Counted from the stretch's first letter, positions 19,553 to 27,970 are shown. The stretch is DNA of 64,000 bases from Candidatus Eremiobacterota bacterium (GCA_019235885.1 JAFAKB010000016.1:1-64000); one strand, 5' to 3'. Translations and numbers: made by a program. Notes: generated by a model not told the origin, from the letters alone.

Positions 19553-20908
19553 ATTCGCACGCTGCTTCTCCGTCACGCGACGCTGGTCGCGACGTTCGAC
19601 GACGCCGGCCGGGAGATCCCGGACGGCGCGGTGCTGCTCCGCGGCAACGCCGTCGAGGCCGTCGGCCCGACTGCCGAGCTGACCGCGCAGGCCGACGAAG
19701 TCGTCGACGCGCGCGGGCTGGTGCTCTTGCCGGGGCTGGTGTGCACGCACCATCACTTTTTCCAGACGCTGACGCGGAATCTGCCGCAGGCGCAAGACGC
19801 CGAGCTCTTCGACTGGCTCGTCGCGCACTATCCGATCTGGGCGCGGCTCACGCCCGAAGCGGTGCGCGCGAGCACCGCGACGGCGATTGCCGAGCTGCTG
19901 CTCTCGGGCTGCACCACCGCGGCCGACCACGGCTACGTCTGGCCGAACGGCGCGCGCGTCGACGACCAGATCGCGATCGCGCGCGCGATGGGGCTGCGCT
20001 TCCACGCGTCGCGCGGCTCGATGTCGCGCGGCCGCTCGCACGGCGGGCTTCCGCCCGACGAAGCGGTCGAAGACGAGGCCGCGATCCTGCGCGACACCGA
20101 GCGCGTCATCCGCGGGCACCACGACCCCGCGCGCTTCGCGATGACGCGGATCGTCGTCGCGCCCTGCTCGCCGTTCTCCGTGACGCCGGAGCTGATGCGC
20201 GCGAGCGCCGAGCTGGCGCGCAAGCACGACGGCGTGCATCTGCACACGCACCTGTGCGAGACGCGCGACGAAGAGAAATTCTGCATCGAGCAGTACGGAC
20301 GGCGTCCGGTCGAGCTCGCCGAGTCGCTGGGCTGGAGCGGTCCCGACGTATGGTTCGCGCACGCGATCTACGTTTCGAGCGAAGAGATCGTGCGGCTCGG
20401 CGACGCACGCACCGGCGTCGCGCACTGCCCGACCTCGAACATGCGGCTCGGCTCGGGAATCGCGCCCGTTCTCGCGCAACGCGATGCGGGGATGCGCGTC
20501 GGCCTCGGCGTCGACGGGTCGGCCTCGAACGACGGCTCGCACATGCTCGACGAAGCGCGCCACGCGATGCTGCTGCAGCGCGTCGCGCGCGGCGCCGGCG
20601 CGCTGAGCGCGCGCGAAGCGCTCCGGCTCGCGACGCGCGGCGGTGCGGCGGTCCTCGGCCGCGACGACGTCGGCGCGCTCGCGCCCGGGATGGCAGCCGA
20701 CCTGATCGGCGTGCGCGCCGACGACCTCGCGACCGCCGGCGGCAGCGTGCACGACCCGCTCGCCGCGGTCGTCTTCTGCCGCATTCCGAACATAGATCTC
20801 TCGATCGTCAACGGCGAAGTGCGCGTGCGCGACGGCCGGCTCGCCGGCGTCGACCTGCGCGCGCTGGTCGAGCGCCACGAGCGTGCCGCAATGACGCTCA
20901 TCCGCTGA
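19553..20908 (+). CDS. 8-oxoguanine deaminase-type amidohydrolase
   Basis: The protein of about 451 residues has the zinc motif CTHHHFFQTLTRNLPQ, HLHTHLCETRDEEKFCIEQY, WFAHAIYVSSEEI, HCPTSNMRLGSG and GLGVDGSASND, matching the 8-oxoguanine deaminase/TrzN group. It would convert 8-oxoguanine to urate, directly supplying PuuD. No ATG, GTG or TTG exists in the first 25 conserved codons; the family-typical N-terminus (RTLLLRHATLV) directly follows an ATT codon at 19553, the probable start. The first GTG is at 19631 and would remove two beta strands. Confidence 0.85.
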   Translation: MRTLLLRHATLVATFDDAGREIPDGAVLLRGNAVEAVGPTAELTAQADEVVDARGLVLLPGLVCTHHHFFQTLTRNLPQAQDAELFDWLVAHYPIWARLTPEAVRASTATAIAELLLSGCTTAADHGYVWPNGARVDDQIAIARAMGLRFHASRGSMSRGRSHGGLPPDEAVEDEAAILRDTERVIRGHHDPARFAMTRIVVAPCSPFSVTPELMRASAELARKHDGVHLHTHLCETRDEEKFCIEQYGRRPVELAESLGWSGPDVWFAHAIYVSSEEIVRLGDARTGVAHCPTSNMRLGSGIAPVLAQRDAGMRVGLGVDGSASNDGSHMLDEARHAMLLQRVARGAGALSAREALRLATRGGAAVLGRDDVGALAPGMAADLIGVRADDLATAGGSVHDPLAAVVFCRIPNIDLSIVNGEVRVRDGRLAGVDLRALVERHERAAMTLIR

Positions 20909-20954
20909 GCGTGTGACCGTCCCCCTGGACGGCACCTGCGTCTGACCGGACGGT

Positions 20955-20983
20955 TTGACAACCGAGCGGTACTGTCGTACACT
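20955..20983 (+). promoter_or_regulatory. strong sigma70-type promoter of the RiPP operon
   Basis: A perfect -35 TTGACA (20955-20960) and a -10 TACACT (20978-20983) are separated by 17 bases, with the predicted transcription start near 20990. The first gene of the operon begins at 21034, leaving a 44-base leader. Confidence 0.75.
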
Positions 20984-20993
20984 CGACGGCCCA

Positions 20994-21026
20994 GGGGTCA
21001 GGGGCAAGCGCTCGGGGGCGCAGGGG
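20994..21026 (+). promoter_or_regulatory. possible G-quadruplex in the RiPP operon leader
   Basis: Four runs of 4-5 G (20994-20997, 21001-21004, 21014-21018, 21023-21026) are separated by 3, 9 and 4 bases. The last run, in AGGGG, is also the only Shine-Dalgarno-like sequence in front of the ATG at 21034, so folding would hide the ribosome site. Confidence 0.4.
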
Positions 21027-21033
21027 TGTCTCG

Positions 21034-22491
21034 ATGGAAGTGGTTACTGAATCCCACCGGCTCGCCAGCGATACGGCATTGCTGAACGCTCGCTCGCGCA
21101 CGGCCTCCGCGGTCAAGCGGTTCATGGAACGCTGGCTTGCCGACGAGCAGTTTCGCGACGAGGCAATCGGCGCTCTCGCCGCCGTCGATTCGCGGTCGCG
21201 TTACGGCGTTCGCGCAGCCGACGTGCGGTATCTTTGGGATCGCGCGTTCCGCGAAACCGTCGATGCGATTCCCGGCGCCCTCGAAACGCTCGGCCCCATT
21301 CTCGCCGAATACTTGCGCTTTCGCGAGGCGAAGCTGGCCTACGCCGAGGAGGTGCGCGCGAGCAGCGCACCGACGGATCAGCGCTGGCGCGCCTGGCGCG
21401 AACGCCAGATGGCGCGCCTTCGTTTCGAGGTTCACGAAAACGTGGACCGTGCGATCGTGCATCCCCTCTTTGCCTGCGAGCTCAGCGACGGCTGCTCCGT
21501 CGGCTGCTGGTTCTGCGGCGTCAGCGCGCCGAAGTTGAAGCTGCACTTCCTGCACACGCCGGAGAACGCGGCGCTGTGGCGCGCCGTCGTTGCGGCGTTC
21601 GGTCGCTGCGCCGGCCCCGCGGCGGCTCGCTGGGGTTTCCTGTACTGGGCGACGGATCCGTTCGACAACCCCGACTACGAGCGGTTCTGTCTCGATTTCT
21701 ACGAGCTCCTCGGGACGTTTCCGCATACGACGACCGCGCAGCCGCACAAAGACCTCGAACGGACGCGGCGTTTCCTGCGCCTCTCCGAACAATGCGGCTG
21801 CCACCACAACCGGTTCTCGATCCTTTCGCTACCGATCTTGGATCGCGTGCACGACGCGTTCACCGCGGACGAGCTGGCTCTGGTCGAGCTCGTGTTGCAG
21901 AACAAGACCTCCGTCCTTCCGAAGCAGCTCGCCGGCCGCGCACGCAAGGAGGCGGCTCCGGGCGCCGGGGACGCTGAACCGTTGCTCGCCGGATCGACGA
22001 TCGCGTGCGTCTCCGGTTTTCTCCTCAACCTGTGCACGCGCAGCGTCAAACTGATCAGTCCGTGCGCGTCCAGCCGCCGCTGGCCGCTGGGCTATCGCGT
22101 TTACGCGGAGGCGACGTTCACGGATGCGGACGACCTCGAGCGCACGATCGAACGTTTCATCGAGTTCTGCATGCCGCTGGAACCAGACCGCGATGCGGTG
22201 CTCGCGTTTCATCCCGATCTGACCTTCGAACCGTTCGACGACGGTTTCGCACTTTCTTCGCCGCGGCAGCGGTCGGTGTTCCGCGGATCCGCGCACCTGC
22301 GCGAATGGGGCGACCTCGTGCGCGAGCGGCGCTGGACGCCGGCGCAGCTCGGGGCGTACTTCTCCGAGCGCTACGGTGTCCGCGGCGGCGAGAGCGCCGC
22401 GTGGGCGCAACGCGTCTTCGACGCCGGCGCGACCGACGAGTTCCACGAGCCGGTCGCGCCCGAAGCCGAGCTTGCGGCGGTGCCCTCGTGA
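21034..22491 (+). CDS. radical SAM RiPP peptide epimerase, PoyD-like
   Basis: The 485-residue protein has the radical SAM cluster motif CSVGCWFCG (Cys154, Cys158, Cys161; CxxxCxxC), which is the form seen in RiPP maturation amino-acid epimerases of the PoyD/OspD type. These enzymes convert selected L-residues of a precursor core to D-residues. An N-terminal segment (about 28-48, RFMERWLADEQFRDEAIGAL) resembles the Nif11 leader motif itself. The downstream half contains several extra Cys (CGCHH, CVSGFLLNLC), possibly for a second cluster or the donor Cys. The stop overlaps the next start (GTGA), and the precursors follow, which supports the role. Confidence 0.82.
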   Translation: MEVVTESHRLASDTALLNARSRTASAVKRFMERWLADEQFRDEAIGALAAVDSRSRYGVRAADVRYLWDRAFRETVDAIPGALETLGPILAEYLRFREAKLAYAEEVRASSAPTDQRWRAWRERQMARLRFEVHENVDRAIVHPLFACELSDGCSVGCWFCGVSAPKLKLHFLHTPENAALWRAVVAAFGRCAGPAAARWGFLYWATDPFDNPDYERFCLDFYELLGTFPHTTTAQPHKDLERTRRFLRLSEQCGCHHNRFSILSLPILDRVHDAFTADELALVELVLQNKTSVLPKQLAGRARKEAAPGAGDAEPLLAGSTIACVSGFLLNLCTRSVKLISPCASSRRWPLGYRVYAEATFTDADDLERTIERFIEFCMPLEPDRDAVLAFHPDLTFEPFDDGFALSSPRQRSVFRGSAHLREWGDLVRERRWTPAQLGAYFSERYGVRGGESAAWAQRVFDAGATDEFHEPVAPEAELAAVPS

Positions 22492-24410
22492 GCGCGGCGC
22501 CCAGCGTCCACTTCGTCGTCACGCCGTTTTTACCGGAACACCAGCCGGCGATCGGCGTGAGCTTGCTCTCCGGCGTTCTGCGCCAGCGCGGGATCGAGAG
22601 CGAGATCAGCTACCTCAATCTCGAGTACAAACGCCGGATCGGCGCTTACATGTACGCGTTCCTCTCGCGCGTCGTCCCCTCCGAGATGCTGCTGGCGGAG
22701 ATGGTCTTCGCCCGAGCGCTGTGGGGCGAGCGCGCCGATTGGGACGCCTACGAACGGCAGTTCCGTATCTCTTTTGTCGATTTCGCGAGACAAGTTCCGC
22801 ACGGCGACGATGAGGACACGGCGATCGCGACGCAGGCGATGACGTGGTCCGAAGTTGCCGATCGGGTTCGCGTTCTGTTCGAGGAAGCTCCGGCGGTCGT
22901 GGCCGCTTGGGCCGATCGGCTCCTCGCAGGCGGCCCGCGTGTGCTGGGCTTCACCTCGACGTTCCAGCAAAACGTTGCCTCGCTCGCGCTGGCGCAAGAG
23001 CTGCGGCGCCGCGCCGGCGAGGGCGTGAAGCTCATTTTCGGCGGGGCCAACTGCGAGGACGAGATGGGCCGCGCGATGGCCGACAATTTTACATTCGTCG
23101 ACTACGTTGTCTCCGGCGAGGCGGAGCGGGTCATCGAGCGCGTGGTCCGCGATTGCGCGGATCCCGCAGCGCCGCGCGGCTTCGTCGCCGGCGAACGGGT
23201 CACCGAGATGGATGCGCTGCCGGTCCCCTCGTTCGACGCGTACTTCTCCGCTCTTGAGCCGGCGGAGCTGGAAAAGGCCACGCTGGTCGCCGAGTCGTCG
23301 CGCGGCTGCTGGTGGGGCCAGCGCTCCCACTGCAAGTTTTGCGGACTCAACGGGACCTCGATGCAGTATCGCAGTAAATCGCCCGACCGGTTTGCCGCCG
23401 AGGTCGCGGAGCTGTTTCGGCGGTACGGGCGCGAGCGGTTCTACATCACCGACAATATCCTCGACCTCGGTTACGTGAGCTCGTTCTTCCCGGAGATGGC
23501 CGCGCGCGGGACGAAAGTCCGACTATTTTACGAGACGAAGAGCAATCTGCGCAAGGAGCAACTCGAGTTGATGGCCGCGGGTGGCGTCGACATGATCCAG
23601 CCCGGGATCGAGAGCCTCAGCACGGATGTGCTGCGACTGATGGCCAAAGGCACCACCCGCCTGCAAAATGTCCAGCTCCTCAAGTTCAGCGAAGAGTTTC
23701 GCGTCTCGGTGAAGTGGAATCTGCTGTACGGATTCCCCGGCGAACCGGCCGCCGAGTACGAGGCGATGCGTGAGCTGATGCCGGCGCTCTATCATCTGCC
23801 GCCGCCGTCAGGGTACGCAAAGATCCGGCTCGACCGTTTCGGTCCGTACTGGATGGCGCCCGAGCAGAATGGGATGACCAACGTTCACCCATTCTGGACC
23901 TACGACTTCGTCTATCCCGGGCTCAGCGAGCGCGAACGCAGCCGCATAGCGTACTTCTTCGAGTACGACTATGCCGACGGGCGCGTGCCGTACGCGTACG
24001 CGAAAGAGTGTATCGATTCGGCGAACGCTTGGATTCTCGCGCGCCGCCGAGGCGCCACGTTGGAGCTGCGCGGTTCGAACGGGCGCTGGTACGTCGCCGA
24101 TTCACGCACGTCCGAAAACGAGCGAACGACGGCGATCTCCGACAAGCACCGGGCCGTGCTGCGCCTGTTGGACCACGCCCGACTCCCGGACGATGCGCTC
24201 AAGGAGATCATGAGGGACCGCTTCGAGGGCGCGCTCGACCCCACCGAGTTCCGAGCTCTGACGGACGAGATGCTCGAACGGCGTTGGATCATCGAAGACT
24301 CGGGAAAATTGCTGAGCCTCGTGCTGAACCGTTCCGAGTTCGAGCGCGTCGTCGACCGCCGCGTGGCGATCCAGATGGACGATCTCGGGCTGACGCTAAT
24401 GCCGGCATAG
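22488..24410 (+). CDS. B12-binding radical SAM RiPP maturase (C-methyltransferase type)
   Basis: The 640-residue protein has an N-terminal cobalamin-binding-like Rossmann region (about 10-240, including VLGFTSTFQQNVASLALAQE and FGGANCEDEMG), then a radical SAM domain with the family-specific motif CWWGQRSHCKFCG (Cys274, Cys282, Cys285; Cx7CxxC), ESLSTDVLRLMAKG and NLLYGFPGE. This arrangement defines the RiPP maturation radical SAM protein 1 family, members of which methylate unactivated carbons. The C-terminal ~130 residues form a winged-helix-like region perhaps recognising the leader. It starts at GTG, coupled to the epimerase gene. Confidence 0.82.
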   Translation: MSAAPSVHFVVTPFLPEHQPAIGVSLLSGVLRQRGIESEISYLNLEYKRRIGAYMYAFLSRVVPSEMLLAEMVFARALWGERADWDAYERQFRISFVDFARQVPHGDDEDTAIATQAMTWSEVADRVRVLFEEAPAVVAAWADRLLAGGPRVLGFTSTFQQNVASLALAQELRRRAGEGVKLIFGGANCEDEMGRAMADNFTFVDYVVSGEAERVIERVVRDCADPAAPRGFVAGERVTEMDALPVPSFDAYFSALEPAELEKATLVAESSRGCWWGQRSHCKFCGLNGTSMQYRSKSPDRFAAEVAELFRRYGRERFYITDNILDLGYVSSFFPEMAARGTKVRLFYETKSNLRKEQLELMAAGGVDMIQPGIESLSTDVLRLMAKGTTRLQNVQLLKFSEEFRVSVKWNLLYGFPGEPAAEYEAMRELMPALYHLPPPSGYAKIRLDRFGPYWMAPEQNGMTNVHPFWTYDFVYPGLSERERSRIAYFFEYDYADGRVPYAYAKECIDSANAWILARRRGATLELRGSNGRWYVADSRTSENERTTAISDKHRAVLRLLDHARLPDDALKEIMRDRFEGALDPTEFRALTDEMLERRWIIEDSGKLLSLVLNRSEFERVVDRRVAIQMDDLGLTLMPA

Positions 24411-24445
24411 CGCCGGTTCACCTGATTAATCGACGCGCGTCGTCG

Positions 24446-24452
24446 AAGGAGG
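24446..24452 (+). promoter_or_regulatory. perfect Shine-Dalgarno of the first precursor gene
   Basis: AAGGAGG lies 6 bases before the ATG at 24459. It is much stronger than other ribosome sites in the window and fits the need for abundant substrate peptide relative to its modifying enzymes. A 12-base self-complementary stretch (24431-24442) precedes it. Confidence 0.7.
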
Positions 24453-24458
24453 TTATCG

Positions 24459-24698
24459 ATGTCCCAGGAGAACGCCGAGAAGTTCGTCGAGAAATTGCGG
24501 AGCGACGAATCCTTCAGGCAAAAAGTCAAACAGGCCGGTGAGTCGGCTTTCAAAGACCAGGCTAAGGCCGCTGGCTACGGCGACGTAACCATCGATGAAG
24601 TACACGCGGCGTTGCGGAGTTCCGCCGGCGCGGCCGGAGGACAGACCCGTCTCCAAGCCGCCGATGCCGTCGTCATCGTCTCTGTAGCGGTCGTTTAG
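24459..24698 (+). CDS. Nif11-type RiPP precursor peptide 1
   Basis: The 79-residue peptide has a Nif11-like leader (about 1-57: MSQENAEKFVEKLRSDESFR, then AFKDQAKAAGYGDVTIDEVH) and a short C-terminal core ending ADAVVIVSVAVV. A Gly-Gly at residues 64-65 could mark leader removal. The core has no Cys, Ser/Thr clusters or Lys needed for lanthionines, so the Val-rich tail is the likely target of epimerisation and C-methylation by the two upstream enzymes. It is almost identical in the leader to the next gene. Confidence 0.88.
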   Translation: MSQENAEKFVEKLRSDESFRQKVKQAGESAFKDQAKAAGYGDVTIDEVHAALRSSAGAAGGQTRLQAADAVVIVSVAVV

Positions 24699-24708
24699 GA
24701 GGTCAACG

Positions 24709-24945
24709 ATGTCTCAAGAGAACGCCCAGAAGCTCGTCGAGAAGCTGCAAAGCGACGAGACTTTTAGACAAAAAGTCAAACAGGCCGGAGAAGCAGCTTT
24801 CAAAGATCAGGCGAAAGCCGCTGGGTACGGCGACATCTCGATTGACGAAGTCCACGCGGCGCTGAGGAGCTCCGCCGGTGAGCGAGGGCGGGTCAAGACG
24901 GAGTCCGCGGAAGCGGTCGTCGTCGTCTCAGTCGTCGTGGTCTGA
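24709..24945 (+). CDS. Nif11-type RiPP precursor peptide 2
   Basis: The 78-residue peptide repeats the leader of precursor 1 with a handful of conservative changes but ends AEAVVVVSVVVV, preceded by ERGRVKTES instead of a Gly-Gly. Its Shine-Dalgarno AGGAGG (24697-24702) overlaps the stop of precursor 1, so the pair is translationally coupled. The shared leader and variable linker show tandem duplication with the Val-rich tail kept under selection. Confidence 0.88.
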   Translation: MSQENAQKLVEKLQSDETFRQKVKQAGEAAFKDQAKAAGYGDISIDEVHAALRSSAGERGRVKTESAEAVVVVSVVVV

Positions 24946-24953
24946 GGGCCGGT

Positions 24954-24994
24954 GCTTCCGGCGCGCGACTCTCGTGAGGCGCGTCGCCGGAAGC
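24954..24994 (+). terminator. hairpin terminator candidate of the RiPP operon
   Basis: A perfect 10-bp stem (GCTTCCGGCG / CGCCGGAAGC) encloses further pairing bases. It starts 9 bases after the last precursor stop. No T-run follows, so it may act with Rho or as a 3' stabiliser. Confidence 0.55.
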
Positions 24995-25101
24995 GAAACC
25001 TCTACGCGGGGATCGACTCGCGCTCGGTGACGACCCGCTCGGTGCGCCGCTCGTAGCGCGAGTGCCGCATCCTTTCGACCGGCGTCGGCGTCATAGCCGC
25101 C

Positions 25102-26364
25102 ATGTCGGCTCTGGTCCGCCCCCGGGTTCATTACGGCTGGTTCGTCGCCGCGGCGACGTTCGTGACCCTGGTCTGCACGGCCGGAATCCTGACCGCGCCG
25201 ACGATGTTCATGCAGCCGTTCGAGAAGGAGTTCGGCTGGGACGCGCGGCCGCTCTCGGTCGCGATCGGGATTCAGATCGCGCTGTTCGGGCTGACCGGCC
25301 CGTTCGCCGCGGCCGCGATGGAGCGGTTCGGGCTGCGCCGCACGATCGTCAGCGCGCTCGCGCTGCTGGCGTGCGCGGAGTTCGGGATCACGTTTTTGCG
25401 CGCGGCGTGGCAGCTGCCGATCTGGGGCGCGGCGGTCGGGCTCGGCGCGGGCTCGATCGCGCTGACGTTCGGCGCGACGGTCGCGACGCGCTGGTTCGAG
25501 CAGCGCCGCGGCTTGGTGATGGGTCTCTTTTCCGCCGGCAACGCGACCGGTGCGCTGATCTTTCTGCCGCTGTTCGGGCAAATCATCGCGCACGTCGGCT
25601 GGCGACCATGCGCGTACGTCCTTTCGTCGGTCGCGATCGTGATGATTCCGGTCGTTCTGCTCGTCGTGCGCGAGCGCCCGAGCGATCTCCGTCTGCCGCG
25701 CTACGGCGCGACCGAAGTCGACGCGACGCTTCCGCCGCGCGTGAACCCGATCGCGCGCGCGTTCTCCACGCTGCGCGAGGCGACGCGCTCGCGCACGTTC
25801 TGGATTCTCGCCGGCAGCTTTTTCATCTGCGGCGCGAGCACCAACGGGTTGATCGGCGCGCACCTTGTTCCGGCGTGCGGCGATCACGGCATCCCGGAGA
25901 CGCGCGCCGCAGGGCTTCTCGCGGCGATGGGCGCGTTCGATCTGGTCGGGACGACCGCGTCGGGCTGGCTCTCCGACCGCTACAGCAGCCGCTGGCTGCT
26001 CTTCTGGTACTACGGCTTGCGCGGGCTCTCGCTGCTGTTCTTGCCGATGGCGTTCGGGTTCGGCTTTCTCGGGCTGCCCGTGTTCGCGGTGTTCTACGGC
26101 CTCGACTGGATCGCGACCGTCCCGCCGACGGTGAAGCTCGCGACCTCGGCGTTCGGAGCGCAGCGCGCGCCGCTGTTCTTCGGCTGGATCGCCGCCGGGC
26201 ACCAGCTCGGCGCCGGCCTCACCGCGTTCGCCGCCGGAACGATCCGCAGCCTGATCGGCAGCTATGACGACGCGTTCCTGATGTCCGGACTGCTGTGCCT
26301 GATCGGCGCCGGCCTGGTGCTCACCGTCGCGCGCCGCTACGCCGTCATCCCTGCACGGGCCTGA
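25102..26364 (+). CDS. MFS transporter, oxalate/formate antiporter-like
   Basis: The 420-residue protein has 12 predicted membrane helices with the loop motifs ERFGLRRT between helices 2 and 3 and SDRYSSRW between helices 8 and 9. The N-terminal HYGWFVAAATFVTL is typical of OFA/monocarboxylate porters. It follows the RiPP hairpin by about 100 bases and has its own start context, so it need not belong to the RiPP operon. Substrate is likely a small carboxylate; peptide export is unproven. Confidence 0.85.
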   Translation: MSALVRPRVHYGWFVAAATFVTLVCTAGILTAPTMFMQPFEKEFGWDARPLSVAIGIQIALFGLTGPFAAAAMERFGLRRTIVSALALLACAEFGITFLRAAWQLPIWGAAVGLGAGSIALTFGATVATRWFEQRRGLVMGLFSAGNATGALIFLPLFGQIIAHVGWRPCAYVLSSVAIVMIPVVLLVVRERPSDLRLPRYGATEVDATLPPRVNPIARAFSTLREATRSRTFWILAGSFFICGASTNGLIGAHLVPACGDHGIPETRAAGLLAAMGAFDLVGTTASGWLSDRYSSRWLLFWYYGLRGLSLLFLPMAFGFGFLGLPVFAVFYGLDWIATVPPTVKLATSAFGAQRAPLFFGWIAAGHQLGAGLTAFAAGTIRSLIGSYDDAFLMSGLLCLIGAGLVLTVARRYAVIPARA

Positions 26365-26405
26365 ACCCGATAGGAAGCGCCGCGCAAACGGCGGACTCCA
26401 CCCGA

Positions 26406-27722
26406 ATGGACGGCAGGGCGCTTCGCACCACGGCACCGCGCTCCTCGCATGCCCGCTGGGAACCGCGTTCCGACCGCGATCCCGTCGGCCTGCTGCGCGG
26501 CATCTTCGCAACCTTGATTCCGGAGCTGGTTCCGGTACGGATCCAGCGGATGAGCGCGTCGCCGTTCGCGTTCTACCGCGGCTCGGCGGCGCTGATGGCG
26601 TCCGATCTCGCGACGACCCCGAACACCGGGATCACCGCGCAGCTCTCCGGCGACGCGCACGTCGCGAACTTCGGCGGGTATGCTTCGCCCGAGCGACGGC
26701 TTGTCTTCGACGTGAACGACTTCGACGAGACGGCGCAAGGCCCGTGGGAATGGGACGTCAAGCGGCTCGCCGCGAGCCTCGTCCTCGCCGGGCGCGAACG
26801 GAAGTTCGCCCCGAAGGCGATCGACGCGGCGGCGCGCACCGCGCTCGCGACGTACCGCGATCGGACGGCGGAGTACGCGACGAAGTCCGCCCTCGACGTG
26901 TGGTACGCCGCGATCGATGTCAGCCTGGCGGTCGGCACGGCGATGGACGCGCGCGCGCGCCGCGACTGGCTGCGCGAGGAGCGCGAAGCGCGGCACGAGA
27001 CGGCGCTCGCAGCGGTGCCGAAGCTTACCGAGATCGCGGGGACTCAGCGCCGGTTCGTCGAGCATCCGCCGGTGCTGGAGCACGTCGACGATCCCACGGT
27101 GACGGTTGCCGGGGCTCAGAAGCTGCTCGACGCATACCGCGGCACGCTCCGTCACGATGCGCGCCTGTTGCTCGACCGCTTCACGCTCGTCGACGTCGCG
27201 CGCAAGGTGGTCGGTGTCGGAAGCGTCGGAACATGGTGTCTGCTGCTTCTCCTCGTCGACCGCGACGGAGCCCCGTTCTTGCTGCAGGCGAAAGAAGCGC
27301 GCGCGTCGGCGCTCGAGCCGTACGGCGGCACGGCGCCCTACGCGTCGCCCGGCGAGCGCATCGTCGCGGGGCAGCGGATGACGCAGGCCGCCAGCGATCC
27401 GCTTCTCGGCTGGGCCGAAATCGATGGCCGCTCGCTCTACATCCGCCAGTACCGCGACATGAAAGTCGCGCCCGACCTTACGACGCTGCGCCCCGACGAG
27501 CTGCAGGATTTCGCGATGCACTGCGGCTGGGCGCTCGCGCGCGCCCATGCCCGCACCGGCGACCCGCGCGCGGTCGCCGCGTACATCGGCCGCAGCGACC
27601 GTTTCGTCGACGCGATTTGCGCGTTCGCCCGCGCCTACGCCGACCAAGCCGAACACGACCACGCCGCCTTCGTCGCCGAGGTCCCGCACATCGCTTCGCC
27701 GGGCGCAGCGCACGGAGCATAG
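26406..27722 (+). CDS. DUF2252 family protein
   Basis: The 438-residue protein carries the DUF2252 signatures MSASPFAFYRGSAALMASDL, SGDAHVANFGGYASPERRLVFDVNDFDETAQGPWEWDVKRLAAS (split here by family blocks) and a C-terminal RDMKVAPDL / GWALARAHARTGD. The fold is distantly kinase/phosphotransferase-like (GDxHxxNF then DxxD). The biochemical role of the family is not established. The ATG at 26406 was chosen because family members start close before the RDPVGLL segment. Confidence 0.85.
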   Translation: MDGRALRTTAPRSSHARWEPRSDRDPVGLLRGIFATLIPELVPVRIQRMSASPFAFYRGSAALMASDLATTPNTGITAQLSGDAHVANFGGYASPERRLVFDVNDFDETAQGPWEWDVKRLAASLVLAGRERKFAPKAIDAAARTALATYRDRTAEYATKSALDVWYAAIDVSLAVGTAMDARARRDWLREEREARHETALAAVPKLTEIAGTQRRFVEHPPVLEHVDDPTVTVAGAQKLLDAYRGTLRHDARLLLDRFTLVDVARKVVGVGSVGTWCLLLLLVDRDGAPFLLQAKEARASALEPYGGTAPYASPGERIVAGQRMTQAASDPLLGWAEIDGRSLYIRQYRDMKVAPDLTTLRPDELQDFAMHCGWALARAHARTGDPRAVAAYIGRSDRFVDAICAFARAYADQAEHDHAAFVAEVPHIASPGAAHGA

Positions 27723-27739
27723 TGAAGCGAGCCGCTGTC

Positions 27740-27964
27740 TCAGAGAAGGCGGCGAAGGTCATCGGGCGTTAGCCCGGCGTCATCCAGAATTGATGCAAGC
27801 GTTCCGACCGGAACATCTTGCTTTGCATGCGCCGAGACGCTAATCGTACGATCGCCGCGTCGGAGACGTATATGTGAGCCGCGTTGTCGTAGTACGGTCC
27901 AACCATGACGTTTGAGCGCGCGAATGAGCCGGTCGCCTGTGACGACCGGAAGATGGGCAGACAT
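27740..27964 (-). CDS. hicA: HicA-type mRNA interferase toxin
   Basis: The 74-residue dsRBD-fold protein has VTGDRLIRALKRHGWTVLRQ followed by GSHIRLRRGD with the catalytic His of the HicA family. It degrades mRNA when free. It is encoded 6 bases after the hicB stop, an antitoxin-first order. Confidence 0.88.
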   Translation of the reverse strand: MSAHLPVVTGDRLIRALKRHGWTVLRQRGSHIRLRRGDRTISVSAHAKQDVPVGTLASILDDAGLTPDDLRRLL

Positions 27965-27970
27965 CGCTCG

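Noticed and set aside
20917..20932. Hairpin CCGTCC-CCCT-GGACGG after the 8-oxoguanine deaminase gene
   Set aside because: Stem of only 6 bp and no T-run; too weak to call a terminator.
25102..26364. MFS transporter as the RiPP exporter
   Set aside because: A hairpin and about 100 bases separate it from the precursors, and OFA-type porters carry small carboxylates; linkage is not supported.
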